Shown here: positions 48,516 through 60,467 of the stretch, one piece after another | Layout of the letters: every line of letters begins with the position of its first letter | Position numbering within the stretch: the stretch's first letter is position 1 | Source: Siphonodentalium dalli | Taxonomy: Eukaryota; Mollusca; Scaphopoda; Gadilida; Siphonodentaliidae | Length of the DNA stretch: 64,000 nt | NCBI GenBank assembly: GCA_032622095.1 | Contig: CP136068.1 | Coordinates: 161,407,465 to 161,471,464, forward strand | Direction of reading: 5' to 3' | Program-made: the position numbers and the translations under genes | The notes under the pieces: generated by a model | Database searches by the model: none | Told to the model about the DNA's origin: nothing | What the model saw: the letters and a program-made list of their open reading frames with translations, nothing else

Positions 48516-48544
48516 ACCTGGGCAACGCCGGGTAACCCTGCTAG
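48516..48544 (+). other. Helitron 3' hairpin and CTAG terminus
   Basis: A stem of 6 bp (one T-G wobble), a loop of 6 nt, then taaccctg and CTAG, followed by host T. This is the element's termination signal in known Helitrons. Confidence 0.85.
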
Positions 48545-50370
48545 TGTTAAGATAAAGATATAACTTTTCCGGGGTTCCGTTTATGATTACAAATATTTCT
48601 GTGAACACAAATGGCACCGTTTTTGTACTGTTCCGTACATCGTGATCGAGTATGTATTTTTTTCCGTGACATATAATGCTCATTGAATGGTAGTTCCGCT
48701 ATTTTGTCGACAAATTTCGAACCGGGACAAATTCAAAAGCAATTGTATTAGGTGCATTTTGGAGCACATTACATCGCCATTACATTGTGGCTTTAACATG
48801 GACGGTGAGTCTATTAGCTTAGTTCCATGCTATCGGGCAATATTACTATCAAGTAAACTGCTGACCGACCATGCCTCTATTTAATTTGTTCGCCAAGCTA
48901 GTGAATATATCATAACACACGTTAAATATCGCTGGGATTGGCATAACAGGTCAATGGCTTCAGACCAACTCATCGCGAGCGACTTACGTGTACTTAGTTA
49001 TAACAGTATCGACCTACCTTGTATACCGCTAAAACCATGCTACAAACCTGACTAAACTATGGTATTAAGCACTGATAAACCCAGCTGAATTAAATCCCTG
49101 GTATATCCACACCGGGTTTACCTACCCTAGTATACCATGTGTTCATATACCCTGATATTTGACACTGCCGATAAACGTTGAACTCGTATTCACCAACTGT
49201 TTATTTTATAACCCGGGTAATTTATTTGGTAGCGGCTTAATGCACAATGAACCTAAGCTGGCGTTTACGACACACTACCGGCGATATGATTGACCGAATT
49301 TATCAGATTTGCCATTTTTCAAGACACCGCATCATGATTAATTCTTTTCGTCGGTGACGTATTTTGCTGCACGACCTTATCGTGGTTCCTCATGATTTAA
49401 ATGAACCAAACATGTACTGCTATTCGTATGTTTTTCTGTAACAGGCGATCAACAATTATCAGAACTCATCGATTGGATAATCACATACAGCGGCGACGTC
49501 TCTCTGGTCGACAACCGCCGATAATTTCCCGTTGAGAGTCGTCGGTATAAACTATTTGGACTCGATATATAAACCCAGCTGGTGAATACGAGCCCTGGTG
49601 TTTCCTCCCGGGTGTGTGCTCCCACTTAGACTGCCTGTCTCTCCTGGTATACCATTGGGCTTCCACCCATTTTACTATATATGAGTCAATTGTGACCAAA
49701 CTGCACCACTGTAATGTATCACACATATCAAGGCAGCACACATGCCATGACATCACAACTGTGGTATGTATGACACCGGTCATGCTAAAGCAATGATGCA
49801 AGCTGTGAACAGATTCACCGTTTTTACCAAAGTAAATTCCACCACTGGTTAAGTGGTTCTGTTATTTCGCTGTGATCCTGATGCTGCTAAGTAAATAATA
49901 CCGTTATCGGACTTTCGGCCAAATAAAAAGACTCGGTGATTCTTTTGCCGAATACCTTCTCAGTCGGTTATCCTCTGCGTGGTGCTCGATCCACCTTACA
50001 AACTGAGCATAATACCGACGACATCGAAATTTTAATCAATAACACGACACATATTAGGCGGCTTGATGGAAACGCCAAGGTAGATCCACAAAAAGGACTT
50101 GGTGATCACATTGTCTCTTCCCGTAGGAGAGGTTCTAACGCTGAAGATTATGTTCCTCATCTCGCCAGCCGGACAGCCGTGAGTATACTGCACTGTTTCA
50201 CGGCTCAATCCCCAGCCATATCAATTGACCTATATACGGAATGAGCTGCTGCTGTGTTGGTCTACTTTCGCCACACATCGTAACACGGTAACACTGCATA
50301 TCTAGATTATATATGAAATAATATGACATTAAATAAACAGTCTATATAGAATATGTAGCTAGTGCCCTCG
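48545..50370. other. No gene seen
   Basis: Mixed DNA. cctggtatataccat-like blocks near 49.08, 49.13 and 49.65 kb and ataaacccagctg near 49.07 and 49.57 kb hint at a diverged repeat. A 102-codon frame at 49936-50244 is not recognisable. Confidence 0.35.
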
Positions 50371-50374
50371 CCTA

Positions 50375-50467
50375 AACTGTTTATGTCCGGGGGGATTTGA
50401 GCATATATTGGGCGAGGCGCTGCCGGGTCCATTAGATGCCAAATCCTCCGAGTGGACATAAACAGTT
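50375..50467. repeat. Inverted repeat with ~25-bp arms
   Basis: aactgtttatgtccgggggg then atttg (50375-50399) pairs with caaatcctccgagtggacat then aaacagtt (50440-50467). Interior gggcgagg can also pair with the ccctcgcc just upstream (50364-50371), allowing an alternative fold. Confidence 0.65.
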
Positions 50468-50819
50468 GAAGCGACAACAAAACTACATATTTTATTTATC
50501 CATCGAACAAAACTTGCCTTTTATGAGGTAAATATGTCATTTTCCTCAGTTTTACATTCGTTACTTCGATGACCCCCTTACATGTATCAGGACAAGCAAA
50601 CTAATTACCATTCATGACGAGGGATAACCGGAGTGCAGCTTAGAGCGAAATAGTTCGTTGGTTTTTTTATAATTATTCTAAGCTGGCCTTGTTCTAACCG
50701 TTTCCGAATATTGTGTCAATTGCTGTGAACAATGGACGATAAAAACATACCAAAATAACAATGTCGTTTAGGTCGGTTGACGTCCCTAGTTACCTGCGCA
50801 ATTTGCATATACAATTACG

Positions 50820-50905
50820 TCATGAAAGTAGTACTAACCTAATAAAGATACGTTGACCTAATAAAGCTACATTGACTTAATAAACGTAACGTTTATTATG
50901 CAGGT
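50820..50905. repeat. Short tandem repeats ending in a 21-bp palindrome
   Basis: Three ~20-bp copies of acctaataaagatacgttg type are followed by taataaacgtaacgtttatt a, a near-perfect palindrome. Confidence 0.6.
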
Positions 50906-50909
50906 TTTT

Positions 50910-52760
50910 GTCGGCAACAGAGATAGTGAGCGGTGGATAAATTAAAATATGTATGTACAATTATCAAACAATATATATTTTGGTAAACTCGTGTACTTGT
51001 CTGGCGAACGGTTCGTCGTTAACAGGATTGTAGTTTATCAAACTGACTGCTATCAGGACATTTTAGGCCAGTCGTAAACATGTCTTCTCTCACGGATACG
51101 GAAATAAATCAAGTCTGTCTTATATCTGGCACTTTATTAATGCATGAACACCAGGAATTCCATTTGAACACGAGGTGGTGTGCAAAAACCGATATGTTGA
51201 GATTGCTCGCGACAAAAACACCAATGCAGGTACAGCATGGTGGGGGTAATACAAATATTGCAGAAAGGTTTGCCGGGGTTGGTGACTGATCCGAGAGGCA
51301 AAAAATGCGTTTTACCAAAGACCTGTGTGCCCATATTTGACATATGTAACATTATAACTGCAAAAACACCATAGTTATGTTACTGGGACCTCATAAGGGC
51401 CTTAGTGGTGGAGATGATATTAAGCTATGGCATGTTGCATATGGGACCGTGAGGTGAAAATCTGTACAATTCTTTCCCCGACACCCTTTGGAAAGAAGCT
51501 TCGAGAATGTAAAACAAACAAATGCAACACCAAGCGTAACATATGCCTACCGACGCTCAGTTTAGAGTGTGAGAAATAATAAATATTTGTATGGACGGAA
51601 AATTTTGTTATTTTCTAAATTCAAGTTACTTCACTGAGGAAATCAATGGATAAAACCCACTTTCTCATTGATCTATCACTATTGCAAAGATTTCCAACTG
51701 TTGGTACTTTAGTAAAAACGCTATCTGTGCAGCAAAGATGGAGACTCTTCATATTTCCAACACGGGCAATAAATCTGCATGGACAAAATATAGCAGTATC
51801 CTTCCAGCAATCCAGGTCTATTAGCGTTTTGAACAAGCTGAAATGTTTGTACGGACACAAAATTACCAAGTAAAACAAGGGCCATGTCTCTGGTAAAAAT
51901 TAATGGAAGAAACCAGTAGTAAATGTGTATCCTTTCCGACAACCTGTGCTATCATGCCAAAGGAGAACACAATCTGAAAATTAACACACGAGTTAGTCCT
52001 ACTGGGGCTGGGGCATAATAAACCTGTCCTGACGTAGCTAAGACATTGAAGCCTTGATCATTGTGTGCGTGGAAAAAGATAAAGCAAAGGTCTCAAACAT
52101 TAATGCAACTATCAGTGACTAGACAATCATTGTCGTTAGTGCATCAAGCTAATCAATTAATTATTTGCATGTCGGTCAATTCAGATGCTCTGCTACTCTC
52201 ACAACACCTAAAGTGTCCAAGTCTGGTATAGTGAATGCTTGTCATTTAGTATAACAGAAGTTGCTCCTTTAGGCTAACACAAGTAGTATGGAATAATGCT
52301 AGATAATAGGCTGGTTGGCAGACTAATCAGGAAATAGCTAGAAATTATGGGAATTGTGTATATCCCGCACAAGGATCTATATCACTGGATATGCAGGCGA
52401 TATCCTGGGACATTTATATGTTTTTCTTGTAAAATTGGATGTAAATACCTAAAACTAGTGTTTTATGTGCACCTGTCAGCATCTGATGGGATACTTTATT
52501 TGTCCACTAGATGGATGAATTAGAAGTTCCATTCAACAGTATGGAATTTGACCACCCATGTAGACTGTCATCACCCACTGATCTGAAAAATCCAACACGC
52601 GTAAGTGGTAGGCAAATGAATATCAGCCAATATTTGAAAAACATCTTAAAATTTGCCTGTATTAATAAAAAAAATTCTGGAACAAGTTAAACTGTCATTT
52701 GAACTAAAGGCGATAATTTCCCAGTAATATGAGTAATATCAGTAGAGTTTTATCCGGTGT
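50910..52760. other. No gene seen
   Basis: Short open frames at 51.1-51.9 kb on both strands show no known domain. Confidence 0.4.
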
Positions 52761-52779
52761 TAGACCAAATTTAGTGAAA

Positions 52780-52920
52780 TTTGGGGGTGGGTGCCAAAAC
52801 AATTTGGAGTAACAAATTATTTATTATGCAGATTCTTGGGTGGTGGGTCCACAAAAATGCCAGATGCAAAAAACGCAGACCTTTAAGCAAATGTGTTACT
52901 ACCCCCCCCCCCCCCGGGTA
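52780..52920. repeat. G-rich dispersed repeat with poly(C) end
   Basis: tgggggtgggtgccaaaac, cttgggtggtgggtccac and a 14-base C run (near 52903-52916) match the ends of the hAT-like element family in layout. Probably an eroded copy of ~140 bp. Confidence 0.5.
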
Positions 52921-52974
52921 CATCGTTGAATTTAAAACGAGTGGCACACCTATTGTTCAAGAAGTATTTACAGA

Positions 52975-53660
52975 AGAATATTTGTTTCCATCGGCACACC
53001 CTGCAGCCCTCATTTATGGGAGAAATGTTTTGAAAATGTACAGGCATGTTTTGGGTCACCTCTAGATGAGAACTATCGACTATGAGCAATTTTGATGAAA
53101 AACGTGGCCGCTGCCAGCCATCTTGTATTTTACTCGCATACCCTAGTGACCACATCCCTCACCAAACTGTATATGCATCTTCAGGGAGCCAATTATGTTT
53201 TGTTCTGAAATTCGTTGAGAAACATGGCTGCCATCTTGGATTATACACTTTGCTTGAATTCTACTCTTTGCATGACTAAATCCTTCGGCACAATTTACAC
53301 GCCACATCCCTCATCCGATCTTCACCAAACATAATAAGTATCTTGGGGTGTCCTCTATATAGGAGTCAACGATATTTTCCGAATTTCGTTAAAAAACATG
53401 GTCGCCGGCGGTCATCTTTGACTTTACTCTTTTCGTGACTAAAATGTGTTGGCACACCCTATATGCAACATCCCTCATACCCCATCCAATCTTCATGTGG
53501 TTCTTTGGTGTGACCTCTAGATGGAAACTGTCCAATTCTTCCGAAATGTGTTAAGAAACATGGGCGCCTGGAGCCATCTTGGATTTCTCAGTTGAATCCA
53601 TCGGCACACCCTACATCCCACATTTATTGGAGAAATGTTTGAAATGAAATTAATTTCATT
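52975..53660. repeat. Diverged tandem repeat around a GCCATCTTGGAT block
   Basis: aacatggctgccatcttgga and its variants occur near 53118, 53231, 53412 and 53573. They are followed by a gactaaat, ggcacaccct and catccctcatcc sequence of the same order. The ccatcggcacaccct block appears near 52989 and 53598. Spacing is 113-181 bp. Confidence 0.7.
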
Positions 53661-53664
53661 TACA

Positions 53665-54755
53665 CAGTACAATCCATTTTCTGAAACTTTTTTTGACTTT
53701 CCACTTTTATCATTCTATTGACTGCTCAACACCATTATTAACGCCTCCCCAAGTTGAGTTGCGGTGTCATTGACACTTTCATTTTATATTTATTCAATAC
53801 GGGTCCGTTTCTTGAGGTGAACAATGCATATTGACACTGAACATAACCAAATTAGATTTGCTTTATTCTCTCGCTATACGTGTACGATGTCAATGTAGAC
53901 CATGCACATATGCTAGTCTGGCCGTTGACACAAGCTATGCGGTCAACTGGAAATCGGGAAAGAGCCTATTTTTGTGTTAATATATACGAACTAGTCTACC
54001 TATAAATATCCTACCTCGGGAAAGGTTAACAATCGTTCCAGCCGATTATCCCTGGGTGAATTTACATAACGTGTTTACTATGTATGTATCATTGATTACC
54101 ATTCCCTACCAGGCCTCTTCATAACATAATTGCAGGTGATTGCATATGAGCTCCATTGTAAGGGACCCTGGGCGAGTGGCGAGTAGCTCCCCTAAATTGA
54201 CGCGAGGCGAGCAATACATAAAAGTTGATGTCCGATGATAATTCAATACCAAATGTTCATACTAGCTATCCACTAGTATTTGGCACCTTTCCTACTATCT
54301 TATTCATGGCATGCGTACATATGACTTCTATATTACAATGTTTGATTGTGGTGATTAATATATCCTCGGGTATGTCCAATTGTTCATTCTTTCCCGACAT
54401 TGTACATTATGTTGTTCCGCCACTTACAATGTTAACGCACGTAGTAAATGCAACAAAAAAGACGTCAGTTGCATATACAAATTGCCAATTGTCTTGTCAT
54501 GATTTATAAAGAGCAAATATGTTGATTATTAATTATATAATATGATGAGTGATATGCCTTCTGAAACTATTCGTTTAAACTATTCTAGATTAAAAACTTG
54601 TGTCTGAACTTCGAGTTGTTATTCTATATCTTCATTCCAGTTTACTCTAGTTAAAGCAACTAACTGTTGTGTTTCTACTAGATAGTTCGTGGACCGTCCA
54701 TCTTGTATGCCTGAAACACCATTGATAACAATAAATAGCATGGCAACGTCAATTT
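53665..54755. other. No gene seen
   Basis: Contains a 94-codon open frame (54225-54509) without recognisable domain. Confidence 0.4.
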
Positions 54756-54760
54756 AATAG

Positions 54761-54855
54761 TCAGGGCTCAGTTTAATAGTCAGGGCTCAGTTTAATAGTC
54801 AGGGCTCAGTTTAATAGTCAGGGCTCAGTTTAATAGTCATGGCTCAGTTTCATGT
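54761..54855. repeat. 19-bp minisatellite, five copies
   Basis: tcagggctcagtttaatag starts at 54761, 54780, 54799 and 54818 with exact spacing, and a variant starts at 54837. Confidence 0.95.
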
Positions 54856-54859
54856 CATA

Positions 54860-55638
54860 GTTTGGACTGTTTTATGGCCATATTTCAACCATAAGTGCAA
54901 ATTCCAGTGGTAGGTGATTTAATATCATCTTAAAGTTAATATTAAGTCATGGTCGGCCTTTGGTAGGAAGGATAGAATGGAAACAGTATATACAAGTATA
55001 TACTTACAAATATATTTAATTGAATAACATCTTGACAATAATCACCGAGGGATGTGTAGTGCCATTGTATGTTCCATGCATGGAAATATTAATAATTCTC
55101 TGGCATGCTGGCAGGGCCATGGCCAGTGGATCTCGACCGGTGGGTGTCCACTCCGAATGGTAAACCGCCCAGACCGGAAAATACATTTGTAACCGTTGTA
55201 AAAATGTATAATATTTCCACCAATTTTGACAACATTGTTTACAATTGTTGTAGTTTAAAATCTCACAATCTTGCTTTTGTCAGCTATGGTATGTTATATT
55301 ATGTTATGTTATGATTGTAAAACAAAACTCGCAAATTGTCCTCAATCCACCCTGTAACCAACAAATATATATATTCACGCGGGTGGATTATGATAATATA
55401 CATCATAATAATAAATAATATATATTATGTATTATTATATATACATATATTAATATAGAAAGGCAAGTAAATAATAATAATAGCCGACATCAGCATTTAT
55501 CAAAGAGCTGAGTATAAATCATTCAATATTATCCTCGATGTGAAAATGTTCGGACAAATTGTCTCAACCTGATTATTGTCAAACTCTATGGAAATATATT
55601 AGATCCCATCCATATTTCGGACCAAATGCGGATCATAA
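54860..55638. other. No gene seen
   Basis: AT-rich with tata-rich runs near 55.40-55.45 kb. A 69-codon frame at 55.1-55.3 kb is unrecognised. Confidence 0.4.
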
Positions 55639-55639
55639 T

Positions 55640-55827
55640 GTAGGTCTTAACTTTAAGATTATCTTAAGACACCTCACACCAGTCTTAAAGTTAAGACCAA
55701 AGTTAAGACCATCTTAAGTTAAGACCTTGTTCGTGAAACGCACTTATGACTGAAGTTTGAACTTATGACCATCTTAAGTCCCAACTATGTCATAATTTGC
55801 CTTCATGAAACAGGGCCCTGGGAGTGT
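55640..55827 (-). mobile_element. hAT-like MITE fragment
   Basis: The right end, read on the minus strand, starts cagggccctgtttcatgaag, a CAGGG-type terminus. It continues through repeated cttaag, agttaagacc and cgtttcacgaac blocks that also pair with each other. The other terminus is not visible, so the copy is probably truncated. Confidence 0.55.
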
Positions 55828-55829
55828 AG

Positions 55830-56440
55830 ATCCGCACCACGCATACAATGTGTGAGTCTGTGTCGCATTTCACGAGTAAATGCGTTATAACACAGCTCAA
55901 CACCAGTTTCTCTCTATACCATGCAGGGCACTTACTTATACTTATAGGCACTTAAGTATAATACGTATGTTACCTATCCTTAGACAATTATAATACGTAT
56001 GTTACCTCCCATAACCAGATGGTATATATCAGCCGAAAACCATGCAATAAAAGGAAAAATCAGCCCAATCTGATAAAAGTGTCGCAACTCTTAAAAGTGA
56101 ACGGCCGGTTTCCAATATTGAATTTGACCTGTATTTTGTGGTATTGAATTTCCATTTTGTTCATTAAAGTTATCACCCGTAAATGGCATAATTATGAATA
56201 GAGATGACGCAGACGGGCTCATTATGTGTTTGGCGCATTATGTATACGGACTGATCAAAAATGTAATAAAGATGCATAAATTGAGGGTACCAGGCTATAT
56301 TTTAAGAAATTATTTAAATTTGTATTTTGGTTCAAGTGTATACAAGTAAAATGTTAATAACAATACTATCTTATTAGATATTTTTAGATTTACTTTATAT
56401 ACATATATATATATTTCATAATTTTTTCAACAGAACGAGG
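55830..56440. other. No gene seen; repeat scraps
   Basis: Two acttacttata/ttaagtataatacgtatgtt blocks near 55.93-56.01 kb form a small direct repeat. The rest is unrecognised. Confidence 0.35.
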
Positions 56441-56469
56441 CAGCTAGAAAACTGTGGTAAATCACATTT

Positions 56470-56725
56470 GGTTCACATTGTTGTTGTAACTGGAGGTCTG
56501 GCGCCCCGAATACATTGTTTAAATGGGCGCATAAAATTAGATATGTTTAGGTTTAGTTTATAAGTAATATTTCGTTTTCAACTTTTATTTTCTTCAACAC
56601 TATACGAAGCATGCAGAAGAAAACGGCGCTAAACTACATTTTGTATGTTGTTGTTGTAACTGGAGGTCTGCAACCCTGGAAACATTGTTTAAATGGGCGC
56701 ATATAATGAGATTGCGTCATGCACA
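56470..56725. repeat. Direct repeat pair, ~170 bp apart
   Basis: ttgttgttgtaactggaggt, ctg and acattgtttaaatgggcgca occur at about 56478 and again at about 56648 with few changes. Confidence 0.75.
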
Positions 56726-56729
56726 GTGC

Positions 56730-57425
56730 GAATAAAAGGCTCACACTAATGTATTTGATGCCTAATTCATACTTAATGTACCGGTAAGATATACATATAT
56801 TTCATAGAATTCCACACCTCAATTGCGAAATGACCACATGATCTTCATGAATTTATATACTTATAAGAGTCAGTCCTTTTGTGGATTATCTAATCTTTGT
56901 ATTATAAAGTAAGCTTTTGGATTGACGTGGTATATCACTGATTTATTTCGCTCAAACGAAATATCACAAGGACGTGTTGGTGTCGCTGCTTCAGATACAG
57001 TCACGTGTATGATTGCTAGATATGCCTTCCATAGAAAGTCACGTGTGTAATCTTCGTGTCAACGATCGACCTCGTGTTCGTAAAATGGCGACCCCCGAAA
57101 CCACGTGTTTGGTACTATTTTGTTATAGATGTGATGATCATACCTCACTAATATGAGACTTGTATTCGATTATGTTGATATGATCGGATACACACTTTAT
57201 ATATAATACAGTTTTATATAATTAAAACTTTAGAATCGGTATAGTATAAAAACTGTAAGTTTGGAGAAATTGTCCTAAAACTCCATTCAAATGCCGAAAT
57301 AAGTAGAATGGTCTTGTCATATGATATCTATCTACTATATTTAACCCATTCGGGTCGGTAAAATAGTCAATAATATATTATGAAGACTTTGACTGTTTTA
57401 AAAATCTATATGTGTGAATTACATA
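56730..57425. other. No gene seen
   Basis: AT-rich DNA without recognisable features. Confidence 0.4.
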
Positions 57426-57429
57426 ATTT

Positions 57430-58437
57430 AGGGCAATCCCCCCTTAAATCACACGATTAGATTCCTCGTATCTTGAGAATAATGTGTATAAATTTGGTGG
57501 CAATCGGTGCTAAAAAATATTTAATCAGTTTTGGAGCCCGTCTCCCCTTCCGTGAACCCCTGACACGAACGACGCCAATTTTGGCACCTTTTGGCCACGC
57601 CATTAGTCTTCTGATATCATGTAAATGGTTATGTATGAGTTTTGTGGTAATCGGCGACCAAACAAACTCTTATCAAATTTGGTGCCCCCCCCCCCCCCAA
57701 CCCCACAACTCTCACCCAAAACGGCATCAATTTGTCGTCACTAAAATTACACGATTAGATTAACTTGAACAGGAAAGAATCAATGTTATTATAATACATG
57801 AGACATTCTAACATGCCATCTTCTTCCAGTTCAAGGTCCCTAATTTTGCAAGAATATATGAAACTCTTAAACAGAATGGCAAATAAACTGGTAATGCTGT
57901 CTTCTATGTATCTGTTTTGGCTGGCTCACTATATGAATGCCCTGACAATTAAGAATATATAGTTGTTCAAGTGATTTAATTCGATCACCATTTGTCAAGG
58001 CTATGAAATTTGAACGACAAACATTGCTTAAAACGAATTATGGAGATCACTATATTTAAATTTGGTGGATATCAATGCTATTGCTCCTCCACTTTCCATC
58101 CCTGACCTAGGTGCACCAAATCAATTTGATGCCCCCCATCTCTCACCCAAAAAGGCACCATTTTGGCGCCTTTAAATCACACAATTAGATTCCTCGTATC
58201 TTCGAGAAAAATGTGTATCAAATTGATGGAAATCGGTGCTAAAAATATGTTATCAGTTTTTGGTGCCCATCTCCCTTCCGTGCACCCCTGACACGAATGG
58301 CGCCAAATGTGACAGCGTAACCTAGGCCACGCCATTGGTCTCCTGATATGGAAATGATTATGTTTAAGTTTTGTGGTAATCGGCGACCAAACAAATTCTT
58401 ATCAACTTTTTTGTCCAACCCCATCTCACCCAAAACA
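57430..58437 (-). mobile_element. Inverted fragment of the Helitron family
   Basis: Units on the minus strand share the gattagattcctcgtatc, tggtggcaatcggtgc and tctcacccaaaa marks with the 45-47.5 kb element. The spacer at 57.83-57.98 kb (tgaaactcttaaacagaat, ctcactatatgaatgcc) matches, inverted, 47.58-47.76 kb. Neither Helitron end is seen. It stops abruptly at the 3' end of the LINE at 58437. Contains a 15-base C run near 57.69 kb. Confidence 0.7.
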
Positions 58438-58574
58438 CGAGGACAGTTTGCTAATACAATGGATATACAAAATATGTGATAATATAATATACAAGAACAA
58501 AATTACACAATATGCTAAGATGTACAAGGAGTCTCGGGATCATGTATCATATTTATGGTTTCCTAACTGTTATT

Positions 58575-59286
58575 TGCTCAGTACAGTATCGAAGAAGCGA
58601 CGGATCAGTTTACATATTGTTCGTGTTAGAGTGGGACAGTCATTTGTCAATATAGTAGTAAATTGATCGTTGGCGTTAATGCGTTGAAAATTCGGATTTA
58701 TGGTTAACCATTGATTCGAGAAGCTCTCTTCGTAGTTGTGAATATGCAGTGCATTCCATAAGGAAATGTATTTTATCTTCTACGACATCATCGCAGCAAA
58801 ACACACACTTTCTATTTTCTAATTTTACTGGGGGCTGTAAATGACGCCCCTTTTCTATAGCAAGTACATGGTTACTGATTCTGAATCTGGTGAAAGCTAT
58901 TCTGTCTTCCAATGATTTCGCGTTCAGAAGATAGGGCTCAAGCCTATACTCTTTCTTGTAAAGCCGATATGTTCTGAGTTTGTTGCTGCCTGATTTTGAG
59001 CAGTCGTCACTCAGGCTAGCTTGGAAGTACTCGTTATAGCTATTTTGTAAAGATTTTCGGAAATTTTTCGTTATCATGTCGGTGGCGTGACCAGTCTCTG
59101 GTAATGTTAACCCTAGAGATTCAACTGATTTGAAAATTGATTTTGAAGATAATACCGTCCGTTGTTCTTTAATCGCATTTCGTAGAAGTTCGCAGTCCGA
59201 ACGCGAGGTGACACTGATAGCATAATTCGACATTCTGCAAGCTGCATCTATATACAGAGGATAGCTGCCTAGTTCTGCACGGACAG
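58575..59286 (-). pseudogene. LINE C-terminal region, broken (3' coding part)
   Basis: Continues the protein beyond the insertion: AVRAELGSYPLYIDAACRM and then about 180 codons to a stop near 58676, with a C-x2-C-x9-H-x4-C zinc knuckle (near 58.76-58.81 kb) typical of the tail of this LINE group. After a frame change at the stop, a further ~30 codons ending RFFDTVLSK lead to TAA near 58.58 kb. Joins to the RT part across the insertion through a shared NN pair, which is the duplicated target. Confidence 0.75.
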
Positions 59287-59295
59287 CATTATTTG
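59287..59295. other. Left 9-bp target duplication, CATTATTTG
   Basis: Perfect copy at 60459-60467, on the other side of the inserted element. Confidence 0.9.
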
Positions 59296-60458
59296 TAGTC
59301 CAAGTCTTCTCGTACTAAAGCCGGCTAAGATATCGGGATGGAGGTGCCGGTCTTTAGTCCGAGTTCCAGGCCCATGCATTCCTTTGACAGGACTTAAGCG
59401 TTAGTGATCCGCTCAAATAAAACCACAATTATATGAAATAAAATATCACAATTGCTACAATAAACGGATAGTTTCCGCAGAAGACATGCTATTTTATATG
59501 AAACCCACATCGGTTGTGAATTGAAAGCGGTAATTTAATGTGAAAAGAAACATTTGCCGCAGTGTTTACATATTTTTTAAAGTATGCGAACTCAGTTGAC
59601 CTTGCGAACTGTGTTCGGCATTTTCCGTTGAAAATATTCCGTAGATTTTGGACAACAACGCAAATTACGATGAATTCTCCATTGTAATCGTAATTATGTG
59701 TGTCAATAAATAAAATAATAAATAGATTAATTAAACATTGGAGATATAAATGTAATACACTAAATAAATGAACCTTAAGTTTGAAAAGTCCCACTAAAAC
59801 GGAAGAACTATATTTCGAAACTGTGTGATTCGGTTCTCCGATTATTTTATCAACACAGATGTCAAATGCACATCACGCATGGCAAGTCAGACACAAGAGT
59901 TCTAATTTGCTCCAATTTTGACAAGTTGCTTGCGAAAATTGTCAACAAAACTACCGTTCTGATCCTCCATTATGTCATTAAGTTTTTAGTGCGGGAATTG
60001 TTCTGAAAGCACATAGAAAACTGGACTTTCGGGCGATCGGTTTTCGCTATTTTTGTTCGGAAAACCCGCGCTATATATAGAAACGGAAAGTAGAATTAGT
60101 AGAACAAACAGCGGATTATGCCGAACTTATTCGGACCACTTCGGCTTTCGGTTAAAATGTAAACAAACAGAGAAACAAATCGATGTGTGTGGCAATCAAC
60201 CGGAATATTCTATGTGTAATTTAACATTAAAGTTAGATTATTATACACCATTATGACCATAAGATGTAAGCCTTTCCGATGCATATAGCATCATGTATTG
60301 ATTTGCTAGGTAAATCCAGTAAAATACACCACAAATTCCCGCCACAGATCGTGGGCGTAAGTCGTGTCAAAGGATTGGTATACAAGCGGTCTTGGACTAA
60401 AGACCAGCATCGCCATCCCAATATCTTAGCTGGTTTTAGTACAAGAAGACTTGGACTA
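59296..60458. mobile_element. Non-autonomous Mutator-like element inserted in the LINE
   Basis: 1163 bp. The left end tagtccaagtcttctcgtac matches the reverse complement of the right end (tagtccaagtcttcttgtac) and similarity continues for ~105 bp, passing gctaagatat, ggtctttagtcc and cctttgaca. A perfect 9-bp target duplication in LINE coding sequence proves the borders. Long terminal inverted repeats plus 9 bp fit Mutator-like elements. The interior has no transposase. Confidence 0.9.
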
Positions 60459-60467
60459 CATTATTTG
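60459..60467. other. Right 9-bp target duplication, CATTATTTG
   Basis: Identical to 59287-59295. Confidence 0.9.

Larger units (their letters stand above)
44947..48544 (+). mobile_element. Non-autonomous Helitron, both ends visible
   Basis: The 5' end follows an A and begins TCTATCTATATC, then tttgagaatg and a (CTGT)n run, a form common to animal Helitrons. The 3' end has a 6-bp stem acctgg/ccgggt (48516-48521 and 48528-48533) with loop gcaacg, then a short spacer, then CTAG (48541-48544) followed by T. Insertion between A and T without target duplication is the Helitron rule. The 3598-bp body is made of ~110-146-bp diverged units with a cgccgattnccaccaaa mark, plus a 743-bp duplication. There is no Rep-helicase, so it would rely on an autonomous relative. 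Confidence 0.85.

Noticed and set aside
49936-50244. 102-codon frame as a gene
   Set aside because: No recognisable domain, no supporting signals, and a length expected by chance in 64 kb.
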